A program made the translations under genes and the position numbers. Below the pieces are notes generated by a model. It had not been told where the DNA came from and searched no databases. It was given only the letters and a program-made list of their open reading frames with translations. A stretch of DNA of 64,000 bases from Bursaphelenchus xylophilus (lineage: Eukaryota; Nematoda; Chromadorea; Rhabditida; Aphelenchoididae): the NCBI GenBank assembly GCA_904066235.2, contig CAJFCV020000005.1:1426001-1490000 (forward strand), written 5' to 3'. This document shows positions 35,201-45,974 of the stretch, in pieces. The first letter of the stretch is position 1. Each line of letters begins with the position of its first letter.

Positions 35201-36179
35201 TTGCACAAAAATTTTTCACATCATCCTACTCATCTTTAACCACCAAATTATCTATTCACTTCCTGGTGAGCAGGCTAAAACTTGTCAAAACTTCATTATC
35301 TTACACTACAATGCAGCATTCAACCCCTACTTCTGGCCAATTTACCCTCAACAGTTGGATGACTACAATATAAAACAATTTCTAATGAGGCTATTACAGA
35401 GAAGAACGTTGTAAAATGTGGAAAAAAGATAGTAAAAGCCGGTATTTTACATTTTTGTACCAAAAATAGATACGAAAAAAATGACTTTTGAACTGAAAAC
35501 GACGTAGAATGGCGGGTGTGGAAAACAAATTATGCAAATTGGAAGGCCTATAAACATACCACGCACTTCAGAAATGGGTTCAATTAGAAAAACGGAAAAA
35601 AATTCAAAAAAAATTTTTTCGTATAAAATGTCACCTTGGGAAAAAACGAAAAAAATATGAAATTTAGCCTGCCTTTGCATTTTTTTTTGAATTTTTGATG
35701 TGAAAATATGTTAAAATTTCTAAGATACGCAAGTAAAAAAATCAAAAAATCCCGTTTTTCAAAAATTTTGAAACACCGTAAAAACTTTTGCCCCGTATTT
35801 TACAACAAATTCAGAGGATTTTATGACCAAAAAATGTTTTTCTCAGCAAGTTAACCATTCTTTTCATCAAAAAAACTTGTCAATTACCAAACACCCAAAA
35901 TCAATCACAAGCCAACATAATTTGGGTTGTTTTCCGCGCTGAAATTTGTAAATAAAATAATGAATTTCGATTTGTTTTACTCCCAAAGACACTGGAGTTT
36001 GTGTTGTAAATGAAAGGAAGGAACTTTTGCGATTGAAGACAGAATAAAACGGGGATGAAAAATGAGATTTTTCAGACTTCGAAAGGCCGTAATTTAGCAG
36101 ATTTTAATTTCGATTGCCCAGAATTTCACTAGTAGTCTTAAAATGACTTAAAATTCAGTTTTCTGAAGCTTTTTCTAAA
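35201..36179. other. No gene recognised
   Basis: One plus frame (about 35265-35414) reads like protein (NPYFWPIYPQQLDDYN) but has no confirmed splice context. One FamB half lies near 35620. Confidence 0.35.
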
Positions 36180-36610
36180 GGTGACATTTTATACGATAGA
36201 AACTTATCCAAAAATTAAAATCGATATATCTCTGTCATTCATCAAAATTACTGCTTAAAAATTTTATATTAAGCTTAGAGTAACTTATTTTGTATAATAC
36301 TAAAAATTTCAGAAGCAGGTGACATTTTATACGATAGAATATGTCAAAGAATTGATAACGTTTTATCTCGGCAATTCATCAAAATTACAACCTAAAGATT
36401 CTCGATTAGACTTAGAGTAGCTCATTTTGTCAATACTAAAAGTTTCAGAGACAGGTGACATTTTATCCGATGAAAAATATTCAAAAATTGAAATTGATAT
36501 ATCTCTGTAATTCGCCAAAATTACAGCCTAAGAATTTTAGATTAGAGTGAGAGTAGCCTATTTACCATTCATTTAAAATTTCGGAGACAGGTGACATTTT
36601 ATACGATCAA
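36180..36610. repeat. FamB half-palindrome array, four units of about 137 bp
   Basis: GTGACATTTTATACGAT (one TATCCGATG) at about 36182, 36319, 36456 and 36592. Spacers contain ATCGATATATCTCTGTNATTCATCAAAATTAC, CTTAGAGTA and AAAATTTC. The second palindrome arm is absent. Confidence 0.88.
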
Positions 36611-37475
36611 AAATTGCCGATATTTTTTTTAACAAAAATGTCAAAATTATAGTTCCAATGACCAAAATATATCAATAAAAACAAATTAGACCTAATCTCA
36701 CGTCCTCACCATCCCATCTACCCTCAATTATCTCCAATTTTCCCATCTTAACATACCACAATAAAAAAATATTAAAAGTTTCGAAAGTCCACTTTTTCAC
36801 TCTCTCATCGGTTTAATAATCCCATGAAATTAGCGTACATACGACGCGACGTTGCTTTTTACACTTTTCCTAATCCGAACGAACATTGAAGGAGACCCCG
36901 GGGCGGTTTTAATTTAGTCCGACGATTATTAATTGGTGTGTAAAGCGGCGATTTAGCGGAAAAATGAAAAATGGAAAAGGGTTTTGGACGGGGGGAATTT
37001 ATTGTAAGTAGTAGGGAGAAAATTTTGGGAAGAAGGAAATAGTATTTTTTTATAATTTTTATGGAAAAAGTAAAAAAAAAATAAAAAAATAAAAAATGAA
37101 ATTTTTTATCGTATAAAATGTCGCCAATAAAAAGAAAAAAATCAAAAAAATAATCAGCCAAATTTCTAAATTTTTAGGCCAAAGATTTTAAAAAAATAAA
37201 AAAATCCAAAAATTTGAAAAAAAAATTATCGTATAACATGTCACAATTGTTCAGAAAAAAATTCGAAAATTTTTGAATACCATTTTTTGCTCTTTAAAGT
37301 TGCTAAAAATCAAAAAAATAAATAAAAAATAACCAAAAACAGGTTTAATCGTATAAAATGTCCCCAGAAAGTTAAAAGACCCTACTTCAAAAAAATCAAA
37401 GGCCTCATTACAATTTTTGTGCCCCGCAGAGTTGACACTTTCTATTTTCGCCTACATTTTTCTCGTTTTTTTCAG
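36611..37475. other. No gene; scattered FamB halves
   Basis: TATCGTATAAAATGTCGCC (37108), TATCGTATAACATGTCAC (37228) and AATCGTATAAAATGTCCCC (37347), in A/T-rich surroundings. Confidence 0.5.
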
Positions 37476-37606
37476 TCTTCTCGGCCCTCCCAGACCGATG
37501 ACATCCACATGCAATTTCATGTCTGCGACATTTCCATGCACGAAGCCGAAGGAAAGTTGGCCTGCAAAAGGTTGAGTTTGTCTAATGAAAGTGTGAGGAA
37601 GACATC
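37476..37606 (+). CDS. Exon-like island, unknown protein
   Basis: A 131-base segment bounded by TTTTTTCAG and GTAAGA. In one frame it reads SSRPSQTDDIHMQFHVCDIS then MHEAEGKLACKRLSLSNES; the other two plus frames are blocked. Base composition is coding-like. No neighbouring exon joins it clearly. The minus strand is open too, so this is only a candidate. Confidence 0.3.
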
Positions 37607-37744
37607 GTAAGAGACCATTGGTCAAATTAACAGTAAAAAATTGGAGAAAATAGGGAGTAATATTGAAGGTCGTGGTCAAAATATGTAAAGGTCAATTTCT
37701 AAAATATGAGTCCATGGATTTCCTTGAAATCGACAACATTTACT

Positions 37745-38590
37745 CTACATGGGTTGTAGATTAAATGCTGAAAATTTTAGCTTTTATTTAGCAAAGCGAG
37801 CCGAGATACTCAACGATCTTTGGAAAGAAAAGACCATGGAGAATGAGGAGAGCGAGCAGAGAAAAAACATTTTTGTCGATATCTCTGCGAATTTTGTAGA
37901 TAAAAAATTTATTTTTTGTGGAAATATTATGCTATATGTGTAAAGTAAAATGCTAATTTTTTGTTGGAAAAATTGAAAAAAAAAATTGAAATTTTTAAAA
38001 ATTGTTTTGAAAAAATCTTGATATTTTTTGCAAATTTCAAGCTAAAAATCTTGGACATGCCATAAAAAATTGTCAATTTTATTTTGATCAAAATCTGATG
38101 ACTCCCAAAAAAAATTTTTTTTTGATTTTTCATCATTCCATCAAAAAATCAAACTTTTTAGCCTTGAATCTAAAGTGTAATATCCCAAAAAGCATTTCGG
38201 ACATCACCTTATGGAACTTCAAGACCGCAAGAACGGGAAAACGGGAAAAAACGGCGTGTGAAAAAATGAAAACAGCCTAATTGAAGTAGCAAATGAGATA
38301 CGGAAACCTAGGTGTAAATAGGAAATAAAAGGGCAAACATCCTAACCATGGGGGTCTCTAATGAAATTTTAAAGTAGGGGAGAGCATTTAAAGACGACGG
38401 AAAAGAGGCGTCTGGCTTTTTTTTGATTCATCTCCGGTTAGGTGGTAAGTTTGTCAATTTTTATCGAAAAAAGTTACTTTTTTACTGTTCTGAGATGATG
38501 GTTCGGAGAAAAAACGTAACGGATGAGTCGACAACGTTTTTTGTATTATTCATAGTTGTCGGAATTACAAAAAATTAGCGTTTCTCAGAA
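37745..38590. other. FamA fragment, then no recognised gene
   Basis: FamA blocks (GAAAATTTTAGC, GCCGAGATACTCAACGATCTTT, GGAAATATTA) at 37765-37945. The rest has nothing supported. Confidence 0.5.
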
Positions 38591-39352
38591 AAAGCGACAT
38601 TTTATACGAAAAACATTTCACACTAAAAAAAGCAAGATTTTTGCGTATAAAATGACTTGGAAAAAATATTTAAGACCAAAAAGACACGTATAATGTGTTA
38701 CATCGTATTTTACAAACATTCTTGCATTGGGTGACATTTTATACTATGAAATTTTGCTTTCGGGGAAATCGGTAAGTTATCGTATAAGATGTCTCCAAGA
38801 CCTCAAACAAACATCGTGGTTGCATGAATAAACTACAAGAGGGTAAGACCTACCCATTTAGCTAAAACGGGCGACATGTTATACGCAGATTTAATATTTT
38901 TTGACAAAAGAAAATTTTTGCGTATAAAATGTCTCCAACAAAAAAAGTATAAAAGCAGCTATGCAACTGGCACCTACAGGCGTTTCAGAGGATAGAATGT
39001 TTCAAATTCAGCGACATTTCATACGCAAAACCCACGTTTTTTACAAAAATAATTTCCTTCGTATAAAATGTCCCCAACAAAAGCCAAATTAAAAACAGCT
39101 ATGCAAGTGGGGCCTACAGGTATCCAGCTCACAAAGTTGTTTAAATTCAGCGACATTTTATACGCAAAATCTGTGTTTTTTACAAAAATAATTTCCTTCG
39201 TATAAAATGTCCCTAACAAAAGCCAAATAAAAAACAGTTACCTAAGTGGGGCCTACAGGTATTCCAACTCATAAAGTTGTTTAAATTCAGCGACATTTTA
39301 TACGCAAAATCGACGTCTCTTACAAAAATAATTTCCTTCGTATAAAATGTCG
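38591..39352. repeat. FamB array, six units of about 140 bp
   Basis: GCGACATTTTATACG-type left arms at about 38599, 38729, 38870, 39011, 39151 and 39291, with CGTATAAAATGTCNCC right arms about 55 bases later. The last three units share AAATTCAGCGACATTT and ACAAAAATAATTTCCTTCGT. Confidence 0.9.
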
Positions 39353-40004
39353 CCACGCTCCGAAAACTTGAACCCAGCTTCTAAGCCTTCGCCAAGCTCC
39401 TCAACAAGGCTTCAGCCTCTCCAAAGTGCACATACTGTCAACAGTCGGAGACGGGTTTGGCGAATTTTTGGGGGGCCGAAAATTGGCCTGGACTCATATT
39501 GGATTCCCTCCTCTCCCCTTTCTTTTCTTTCGTACATTCGGGAACGCTACGCCCCGCGTGTTATGCTATATTGTTTCTTCGGTTCAAAAACCGCGACTCA
39601 AAAGGCCCCGGCGGCGTGGAAAAAGGTTTCCCAGAGTTTTCGCCCTCCGGCATTCAAGTGGAACGAAGGAAACGAAGAATTTCGCTCCAAGGTGCAGGAA
39701 ATCGGCGTGAGTGCGGCGCCGGGATGTGGAAGGGAAATTGTAAGCCGATCCGAGTGTTACATTCGGGGCCCGACGTTTGCGGCTTTGTTTTCGGCGCAAA
39801 TTTTGCGGATATTTTGGGAGTGAGCGCTCGAACTTGGAGAAGGTATTAATATTACATATGTAATATATTTGGAACACAAATTAATAAAACTGTGATGGCT
39901 TGAGGTTGATGAGAATTGGCACTAATTTAAAATAGCCCGAAAAGCCTTTCTCAAAGCATATGGGAGATCTGTAGCGCGCCAGAATACCATAAAAATCTTT
40001 CAGT
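39353..40004. other. GC-rich island, no gene assigned
   Basis: Open on four frames (94-158 codons), which is expected from composition. No motif or consistent splice pattern. It could hold an unrecognised exon or regulatory DNA. Confidence 0.35.
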
Positions 40005-40413
40005 AAGTCTGTCGGAAAAATAATGTGGAACCGCCATTGATCGCTTTGCAACGGCTAACGGCCGAAGACTCGGTGAGCAACGAGGGAAAAAATCCACATT
40101 ATTTTCCCGACAGACTTGTAGGCCGAAAGTTGCGACCAGTTACAAGTCTGTCGGGAAAATAATGTGAACTCGAAAAAAATCGAAAAAAAGCCCGTTTGCC
40201 GCGAAAAATAAACGTTATTTTTTCGACAGACTGATTGGTCAAAAGTTGCGACAAGCTACAAGTATGTCGGAAAAATAATGTGGTCTCTGTGACATCGAAA
40301 ATCGCATCGCTGCCGATAAAATAAATTGTGCCGCGACAAAATCAAACTGCTTTTCATTTCAGCGACGCGATTGGCGCAGCGACATTGACCTCATTATTTT
40401 CCCGACAGACTAA
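40005..40413. mobile_element. Three FamC palindromes in a row
   Basis: About 40005-40117, 40145-40236 and 40260-40413. Each starts (A)AG(T)CTGTCGGAAAAATAATG or variant and ends CATTATTTTCCCGACAGACT or variant. The joints carry GCCGAAAGTTGCGACNAGNTACAAG. Confidence 0.85.
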
Positions 40414-40481
40414 TCTTCAACAGCTACGAATCCAAAAAAGGCCTCAAAAAACTTGTAATGCTTGGGAATTTGGGAATTTAG

Positions 40482-40674
40482 GTCTTTGGAATTCACGTGA
40501 GTTTGGGACCTGGCAAGATTTCCTTTGATGCGGAAACAGAAAAAAATATGGTGGACTTGTTGCAAAACATGCAAACCTTGGGATTAAAAGGGCCACAAGG
40601 AACGATTACTTATGAGGAAAATAAAGAGCCTCAATTTTTATTGTATGCATGGGGAAAGGTTTGGAGAAGACTTG
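40482..40674 (+). CDS. Exon-like island, unknown protein
   Basis: The frame opens exactly at acceptor ATTTAG (the AG is part of an in-frame stop) and reads VFGIHVSLGPGKISFDAETE, then NMVDLLQNMQ, GPQGTITYEENKEP and QFLLYAWGKVWRR up to donor GTTAGT; it stops at TAG 40677 if unspliced. Composition is protein-like. The family is not recognised, and no joining exon is found. Confidence 0.35.
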
Positions 40675-40775
40675 GTTAGTAGAAACGATAAAATTGATCA
40701 GGTCCTAGGATAGTTTATCGCCTATTTTGAGGTCTTTTGCATGTATTGCTGCAATAAAAACCTGGACAGAACTTA

Positions 40776-41065
40776 CGGATCTTCGTTTTTTGGAGTAAGT
40801 TTTGGCATTTTCTATGTTACAACACCTCAGGGTCAAGAAAACTAAGGTAAGAAATAGCTAAACTTAGAGAAAGTGGCCATATTGCAAGCATTCGTCAAGT
40901 TTCCGCCGAGCCTTCGCCGACCATCCGCCGAGCATTCAGCGGCTTTAACAGGCCTCATAGGCTCCCTACTATTTACCTTTTTTGGGTGTCCACCAGCATT
41001 AAAGCCCATATCGATCGATTTTTTGTTGACCAAAACTGTTGTTGACCCGAAAAGTTGGGACGCAG
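40776..41065. repeat. FamF repeat, copy 2
   Basis: ACGGATCTTC, then GCATTCGTCAAGTTTCCGCCGAGCC.., GCGGCTTTAACAGGCCTCATAGG, TCCCTACTA and ATCGATCGATTTTT. Confidence 0.65.
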
Positions 41066-41154
41066 GTATCTCCAATAACCTTGCAAGTCAAAAGCGAAAT
41101 TACTTTTCACTGCTTTATCTATAAATCTACATTCTCCTCACCATTAACCTCGAA

Positions 41155-41320
41155 AAGAAATGGTCATATTGTAAGTCTCCGCAGAGCCTTCGCCGAACAT
41201 CCGCCAAGCATTAAACGGTTTTCACAGGCCTTGTAGGCATTTCCTACCACGTTTTTTTGGCTCTCAGCCTATCCTGGACCTCGTATCAATCGAGTTTTGG
41301 TAGACCCGAAAAGTAAAAAA
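41155..41320. repeat. FamF repeat, copy 3 (partial)
   Basis: AAGTCTCCGCAGAGCCTTCGCCG.., AACGGTTTTCACAGGCCTTGTAGGC, TTTCCTACCACG and ATCAATCGAGTTTTGG. Confidence 0.6.
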
Positions 41321-41595
41321 AATCTTAGAAAAATTTGGTCAAAATTTGTGCCAATTCTCATCAAAACCCGTCGCACTGAGCACCTCCCTCATCAACAGTG
41401 CAAAAAGCGGGGTGCTAAAAATCCCGAGCATTTTGTTTACCCTCTAATCTAAATTTCTGTCAAATTACCGCTAAATCCAAATCTCTAATCCAAATCGTTT
41501 TATCTGCAAAACAATTTTTCCCTAAAATGTATCCAAAAGCCCTCAAAAAACATCAAAAATCCCGAAAAACACAATTCCCCATTTCCCCCATTCAG

Positions 41596-41827
41596 GATGT
41601 TTTCTTTTTGATGGCCGAAGAGCGGCCGAGAATACAAAAGCGAGCAAATTATTGGGGAGGGAATGACAAATTTGGCAATAAAAACGCAGATCGTTCGTCA
41701 CTTCAAATGTTTCGTTCTTTGGATTCGGGAAGCCCCATCACGGGGAAGGGGGGAGTTTTGTTTCGGGAAACCGTTTTGATCCGAGGCAAAATAAGGAAAA
41801 TTTTAAAAGAAAACAAACAGTCACGTT
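41596..41827 (+). CDS. Weak exon-like island
   Basis: Follows CCCCCATTCAG and is open from DVFFLMAEERPRIQKRANYW through SLDSGSPITGKGGVLFRETV to a possible donor GTACGT. No family recognised; listed because of the acceptor and the composition. Confidence 0.2.
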
Positions 41828-41869
41828 GTACGTATATGTACAGCGGGAGAAGCGGCAAACGTCATCATG

Positions 41870-42830
41870 GAGACATTTTATACGAAGAAAAGTGATTTTT
41901 GAAAAGAACATAGATTTTGTGTATAAAATGTCGCCCAATCTTGCGCTGTTTTTCCAAACGTTACTTTGAAGGCCTACGGGCGTTATCAACGTATTTGGAT
42001 TTAGAAGACATTTTATACGAAGAAAAGGGATTTTTGAAAAGAACACAGATTTTGCTATAAAATGTCACCCACCCTTCGATATTTCTTGTGAACATGATTT
42101 TGAAGGCCTACGGGAATTACCTAAATATATGGTTTCAATTTTTCGTTTTTTAGAAGACATTTTATACGGCCAAAAGTGATTTTCGAAAAAAAAGCAATTT
42201 TGCGTATAAAATGTCACCTAATCCTCAATATTTATGCCAGTGTAATTTTGAAGGTCTATGGGCTTTATCTACGTATTTAGGGTTCAATATTTCTTTTTTT
42301 TGAAGACATTTTGTACGATATAAAATGACTTTTGCATAGAAGCAGAATTTGCGTATAAAATGTCGCCCATTATTCGATGTGTTTGGCCATTGTGATTTTG
42401 AAGGCCTATGGGCACTAACTACATCTTTGGTTTCAATTTGCCTATTTTAGGAGACACACTTTACAAAAAGCGGTCATTGCAAAGAACATAGACTTTACGT
42501 GTAGAATGTCGCCCGCTCTTCGATGTTTTTTGACGATGTGACTTTAAAAGCCTACGGGCATTAGCTACATATCTGGTTTCAACTTGACTTTTTTAGGAGA
42601 CATTTTATACGACAAAAAGTTATTTTCTGCAAAGAACACAGTTTCCGCGTATAAAATGTCACCTAGTCCTCAATATTTTTGCCAGTGCAATTTTGGAGGC
42701 CTATGGGCATTACCTACATACCTATAATATAATAGTTTCAAGTTTTCTTTTTTTGGAGACATTTTATATGACGAAAAGTGACTTTTGCAAAGAACATAGA
42801 CTTTGCGTATAAAATGTCGCCCAATCTTCA
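41870..42830. repeat. FamB array, seven palindromes
   Basis: Left arms (GACATTTTATACGA or variants) at about 41872, 42006, 42156, 42304, 42452, 42598 and 42758. Right arms GCGTATAAAATGTCNCCC. Spacers share GAAGGCCTANGGGC and TTACCTACNTA..GGTTTCAA. Unit 134-160 bp. Confidence 0.93.
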
Positions 42831-43385
42831 ATTTCCTTTAGCCTAATTTTCCGTTGGCAAAATCGCCCTCGCTGCTTGAAATAGGGGTTAAAATTTCTCA
42901 TGAGAGAACTCGCAAAAAAAAATTCAAATTTTCGCCAAGTTTCGTACTAAAAATCTTGCTGGTTTCTGCAATGCGCAAGCTAAAAATTTCACATTTTTCT
43001 TACAAACAATTTCCCTGAATTTCCGCCAACTTTCGATAAAATCCGGGTATCGCAATCGGCACTTTCCCATTGTTTATTTTCCCCCCAAAAAGATGCCTTT
43101 CCCATCCTCAAAACATGCACTTAACGTACACATAGAATATAATCAAAATGACTAGTGAAACAACATATTTTCACAGCCGAGAAAACACCGGAAATGAGCT
43201 CGAAAAGAAGCCATAAATACCCAAAAAAGTGTCAGTTTTCGAATCCGCCGCTAATTAAGCGCGGTGATAAATGGCATGGTGATTATGGGGCACATCATAG
43301 AAACAGGGGTCTTACTCATCTCTTTGTAGGAGGGATTTGAAGTCTTAAGGGTCTTAAGTACTAGTCGTTGAGTGCGTAGAATTTT
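42831..43385. other. FamA remnant; no gene
   Basis: FamA 3' blocks (CTTGCTGGTTTCTGCAATGCGCAAGC) at 42900-43060. The remainder is unassigned. Confidence 0.45.
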
Positions 43386-44330
43386 GTGACTGTGCACTCT
43401 CATTTTCTTCGCACAGTCCAACTTTACTTTTTTCGCACAGTGCATTTTTCTATTTTCGTCGCACAGTGCAATTTCCCTTTTCTTCGCACTGTGCATTTTT
43501 CTTTTTTTCGCACAGTGCATTTTTCTTTTTTTCGCGCAGTGCATTTTTCTTTTTTTCGCGCAGTGCAATTTTCCTTTTTTTGCACTGTGCATTTATCTTT
43601 TTTTCGCACTGTGCACTCTCATTTTCTTCGCACAGTGCAATTTTCCTTTTTTTTTGTACTGTGCACTTTTCTTTTCTTTTCGCACAGTGCACTTTTCCCT
43701 TTTTTCGCACGGTGCATTTTTCCTTTTTTTTTGCACAGTGCAACCTTTCTGTCTCTTCGAACGGTGCAACTTTTCCTTTTCGCACTGTGCACCTTTTTCC
43801 GCATCGCGCATTTTCCATTTTTTCGCACAGTGCACTTTTCTTTTTTTCGCACTGTGCAACTTTTCTTTTTTTCGCACTGTGCACTTTTCCCTTTTTTCGC
43901 ACTGTGCACTTTTCCCTTTTTTCGCACTGTGCAACTTTTCTTTTTTTTGCACAGTGCACGTTTCCTTTTCTTCGCACAGTGCATTTTTCTTTTTTTTCGC
44001 ACAGTGCACTTTTCTTTTTTTCGCACTGTGGACGTTTCCTTTTTTCGCACTGTGCACCTTTCTTCGCACAGTGCACTTTCCCTTTTCTTCGCACCGTGCA
44101 ATTGTCTGTCGCGCCCGCAAAATTCGCGACCGAAGAGCTGAAAAAAGCTCGCGTTGCATTGCATTGTGCAAAGGTCAGATGCACAGTGCAGAACAGCTTC
44201 GCGACAAAAAGTCAACATTCGCACAGTGCAAAAGTTTAGAAACCGTGCGCACGGTGCAAAGGAAATTCAAAATGCACTGTGCGCCGGCAAAATGTTTTGA
44301 AAAGGATGGCGTCGCGCGACATGCGCCGTG
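43386..44330. repeat. FamD array, short unit (about 25-35 bp)
   Basis: About thirty GCACAGTGCA/GCACTGTGCA palindromes alternate with T-rich spacers (TTTTTCTTTTTTTCGCAC). Frames of up to 257 codons on both strands encode only Phe/Ser/His/Cys or Lys/Cys repeats and are not genes. Confidence 0.93.
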
Positions 44331-45970
44331 CGATGCGAAAAAAAGCCGAAAAGTCTACGCACTTTTGAAAACGCGTGGTGTAAACTTTTGAAAAAGCGTA
44401 GTAAAAAGATTAGATTACCACAAAAAAAATATTTCATCCAAAAAATTTGGGGGCAAATTACAATGTAAAATTAGCTTGAATTCCACGAAAAGAACGCAAA
44501 AAATTCGCCAACCCATAAGAAAGAAAAAATATTAATTCTGTGCCCTCGAGCAAAGGAGCAAAAATGTAAAAAAAATTCTCTCTTTTCTCCTCAATAATCA
44601 TCCATAATAAAGCCACGGAACGCGGCGATAGTAAACACAGTGATGATATATGCGAAAGTGGGAAAAACAATTTAAAATGTCATGTTGGAAACGCGTCAAA
44701 CGCCCGACAGTCATTTCGTATTCCCCCCTGCGCCTCTGATGGCCAGGTTTCCCGAGGAGGAGTTTTTTTTGGCCACACTGCGTCATGTTTGGAGGGGAAA
44801 AGCAAAGGTTTGGTGGGGGAATTTTGAAAATTTTTTTGTAAAATTTTTAGAAAAAATATTTTTTTTTATTTTCTGGGGAAAAACTAGGCCACGACAAAAG
44901 TTTTTTACATAGTAAAAGAACATCAAAATTTTTAAAAATTTAAAAAAATTAAATTTTTTTTTATTATATTTTTATTTTTTTTTATTTTCTGGGGAAAAAC
45001 AAGGCCAAGACAAAATTTTTTACATAGTAAAAGCCTAGTAAAATTTTTTTTATTAAATAAAAAAATTAAAAAAAAAAATTTTTTGCACTGTGCAGTCAAA
45101 AAAAATTTTTTTTAATTGCAGCTAAAACTTCAAAACTAAAAAAAAAATTTTGCTCAGAGAATCTAAATAGCTGATTTATAAATTCGCTAAATTTTTAGCT
45201 TCCGATTTTCAAAAAAATTTAAAAATTTTTTGTTTCATAGCTACTGCAAATTGTAAAAAAACAATTTTTTTGACACTCTAAAAAGGTTTTTTCTCATTTT
45301 TCCCAAGTTTCATCAAATTCTCACCACTTTCTTAAAAAGTATTTTCCGCACAGTGCGGCAGAAAGACCCTCAAAATTCGCACCGTGCAGTCAAAAAAGCA
45401 GTTTTTTCCCAAACAATAGCTCAGAAATACTCCAAAATCTTTCTAATTCACCTTCATTAAACACAATTCTCCTTCCAGCCTTCAAACGGGCAAAAAATTG
45501 CGTAAAACGTCGCTATTTTTAGCCCAAAAACCCCGCTCTCCATTATCAACTAATAAAGCGGCAATAAAATCCCTCGGAATCCTTATAAATTCTCGAGTCC
45601 ACGGAACGTAAGCCCGCGAGGACCGGGAAACATTCTCCCCCGGCGCGCCCCTTGGAAAACGCCCCCCACGCCGGCGGGCCCCCCAAAAGAACGGCCGAAA
45701 TGAGGAGGCAAGGTTGGCGTGAACCTTTATTTTTTTGTTGCAACTCCATTTAAAGCCCGAGCCCCGCAGTGCGTCGCTCTCTCGCCGCCTCTCGCTCTCT
45801 CGCCGCGGCCCTCCCCGCAAAAAAAACCATGGCCAGATTAGGAGGAGGTCGGCAAGAGGGGGGACGTTCTTTTCGAATATTTTCATTCATAATAGCGAGA
45901 ATGTTGATGGGAAGGGACGGTAATGATGCTTTCCTAAATTGGAGTGATGTAAGAGAGCGAGAGAAAAGAT
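44331..45970. other. A/T tracts and a GC-rich CT-repeat island; no gene
   Basis: A direct repeat (TTTTCTGGGGAAAAACNAGGCCANGACAAAA, about 44869 and 44983) lies in A/T DNA. At 45590-45840 is a GC-rich island with GCTCTCTCGCCGCCTCTCGC, a GAGA-type tract that could be promoter DNA. Frames there lack motifs. Confidence 0.45.
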
Positions 45971-45974
45971 TTTT

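Noticed and set aside
35265..35414. Protein-like peptide with NPYFWPIYPQQLDDYN
   Set aside because: Short, unrecognised, and the reading frame starts in a FamA end. Kept only as a note.
39347..39877. Four overlapping frames of 94-158 codons
   Set aside because: The GC-rich island keeps all frames open. No frame has a motif or splice support.
9573..42830. FamB palindromes as a CRISPR-like array
   Set aside because: The repeats are palindromes with spacers shared within each array, in a eukaryotic genome with intron-containing genes and no cas genes.
41870..42830. FamB right arms (CGTATAAAATG) as real promoters
   Set aside because: TATAAA is part of the repeat and no gene starts near these copies. 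Recorded as a hypothesis only.
43386..44391. Overlapping long open frames (192-257 codons) on both strands
   Set aside because: They translate to Phe/Ser/His/Cys or Lys/Cys repeats that follow the FamD array period. Several frames are open at once, which is a repeat artefact.
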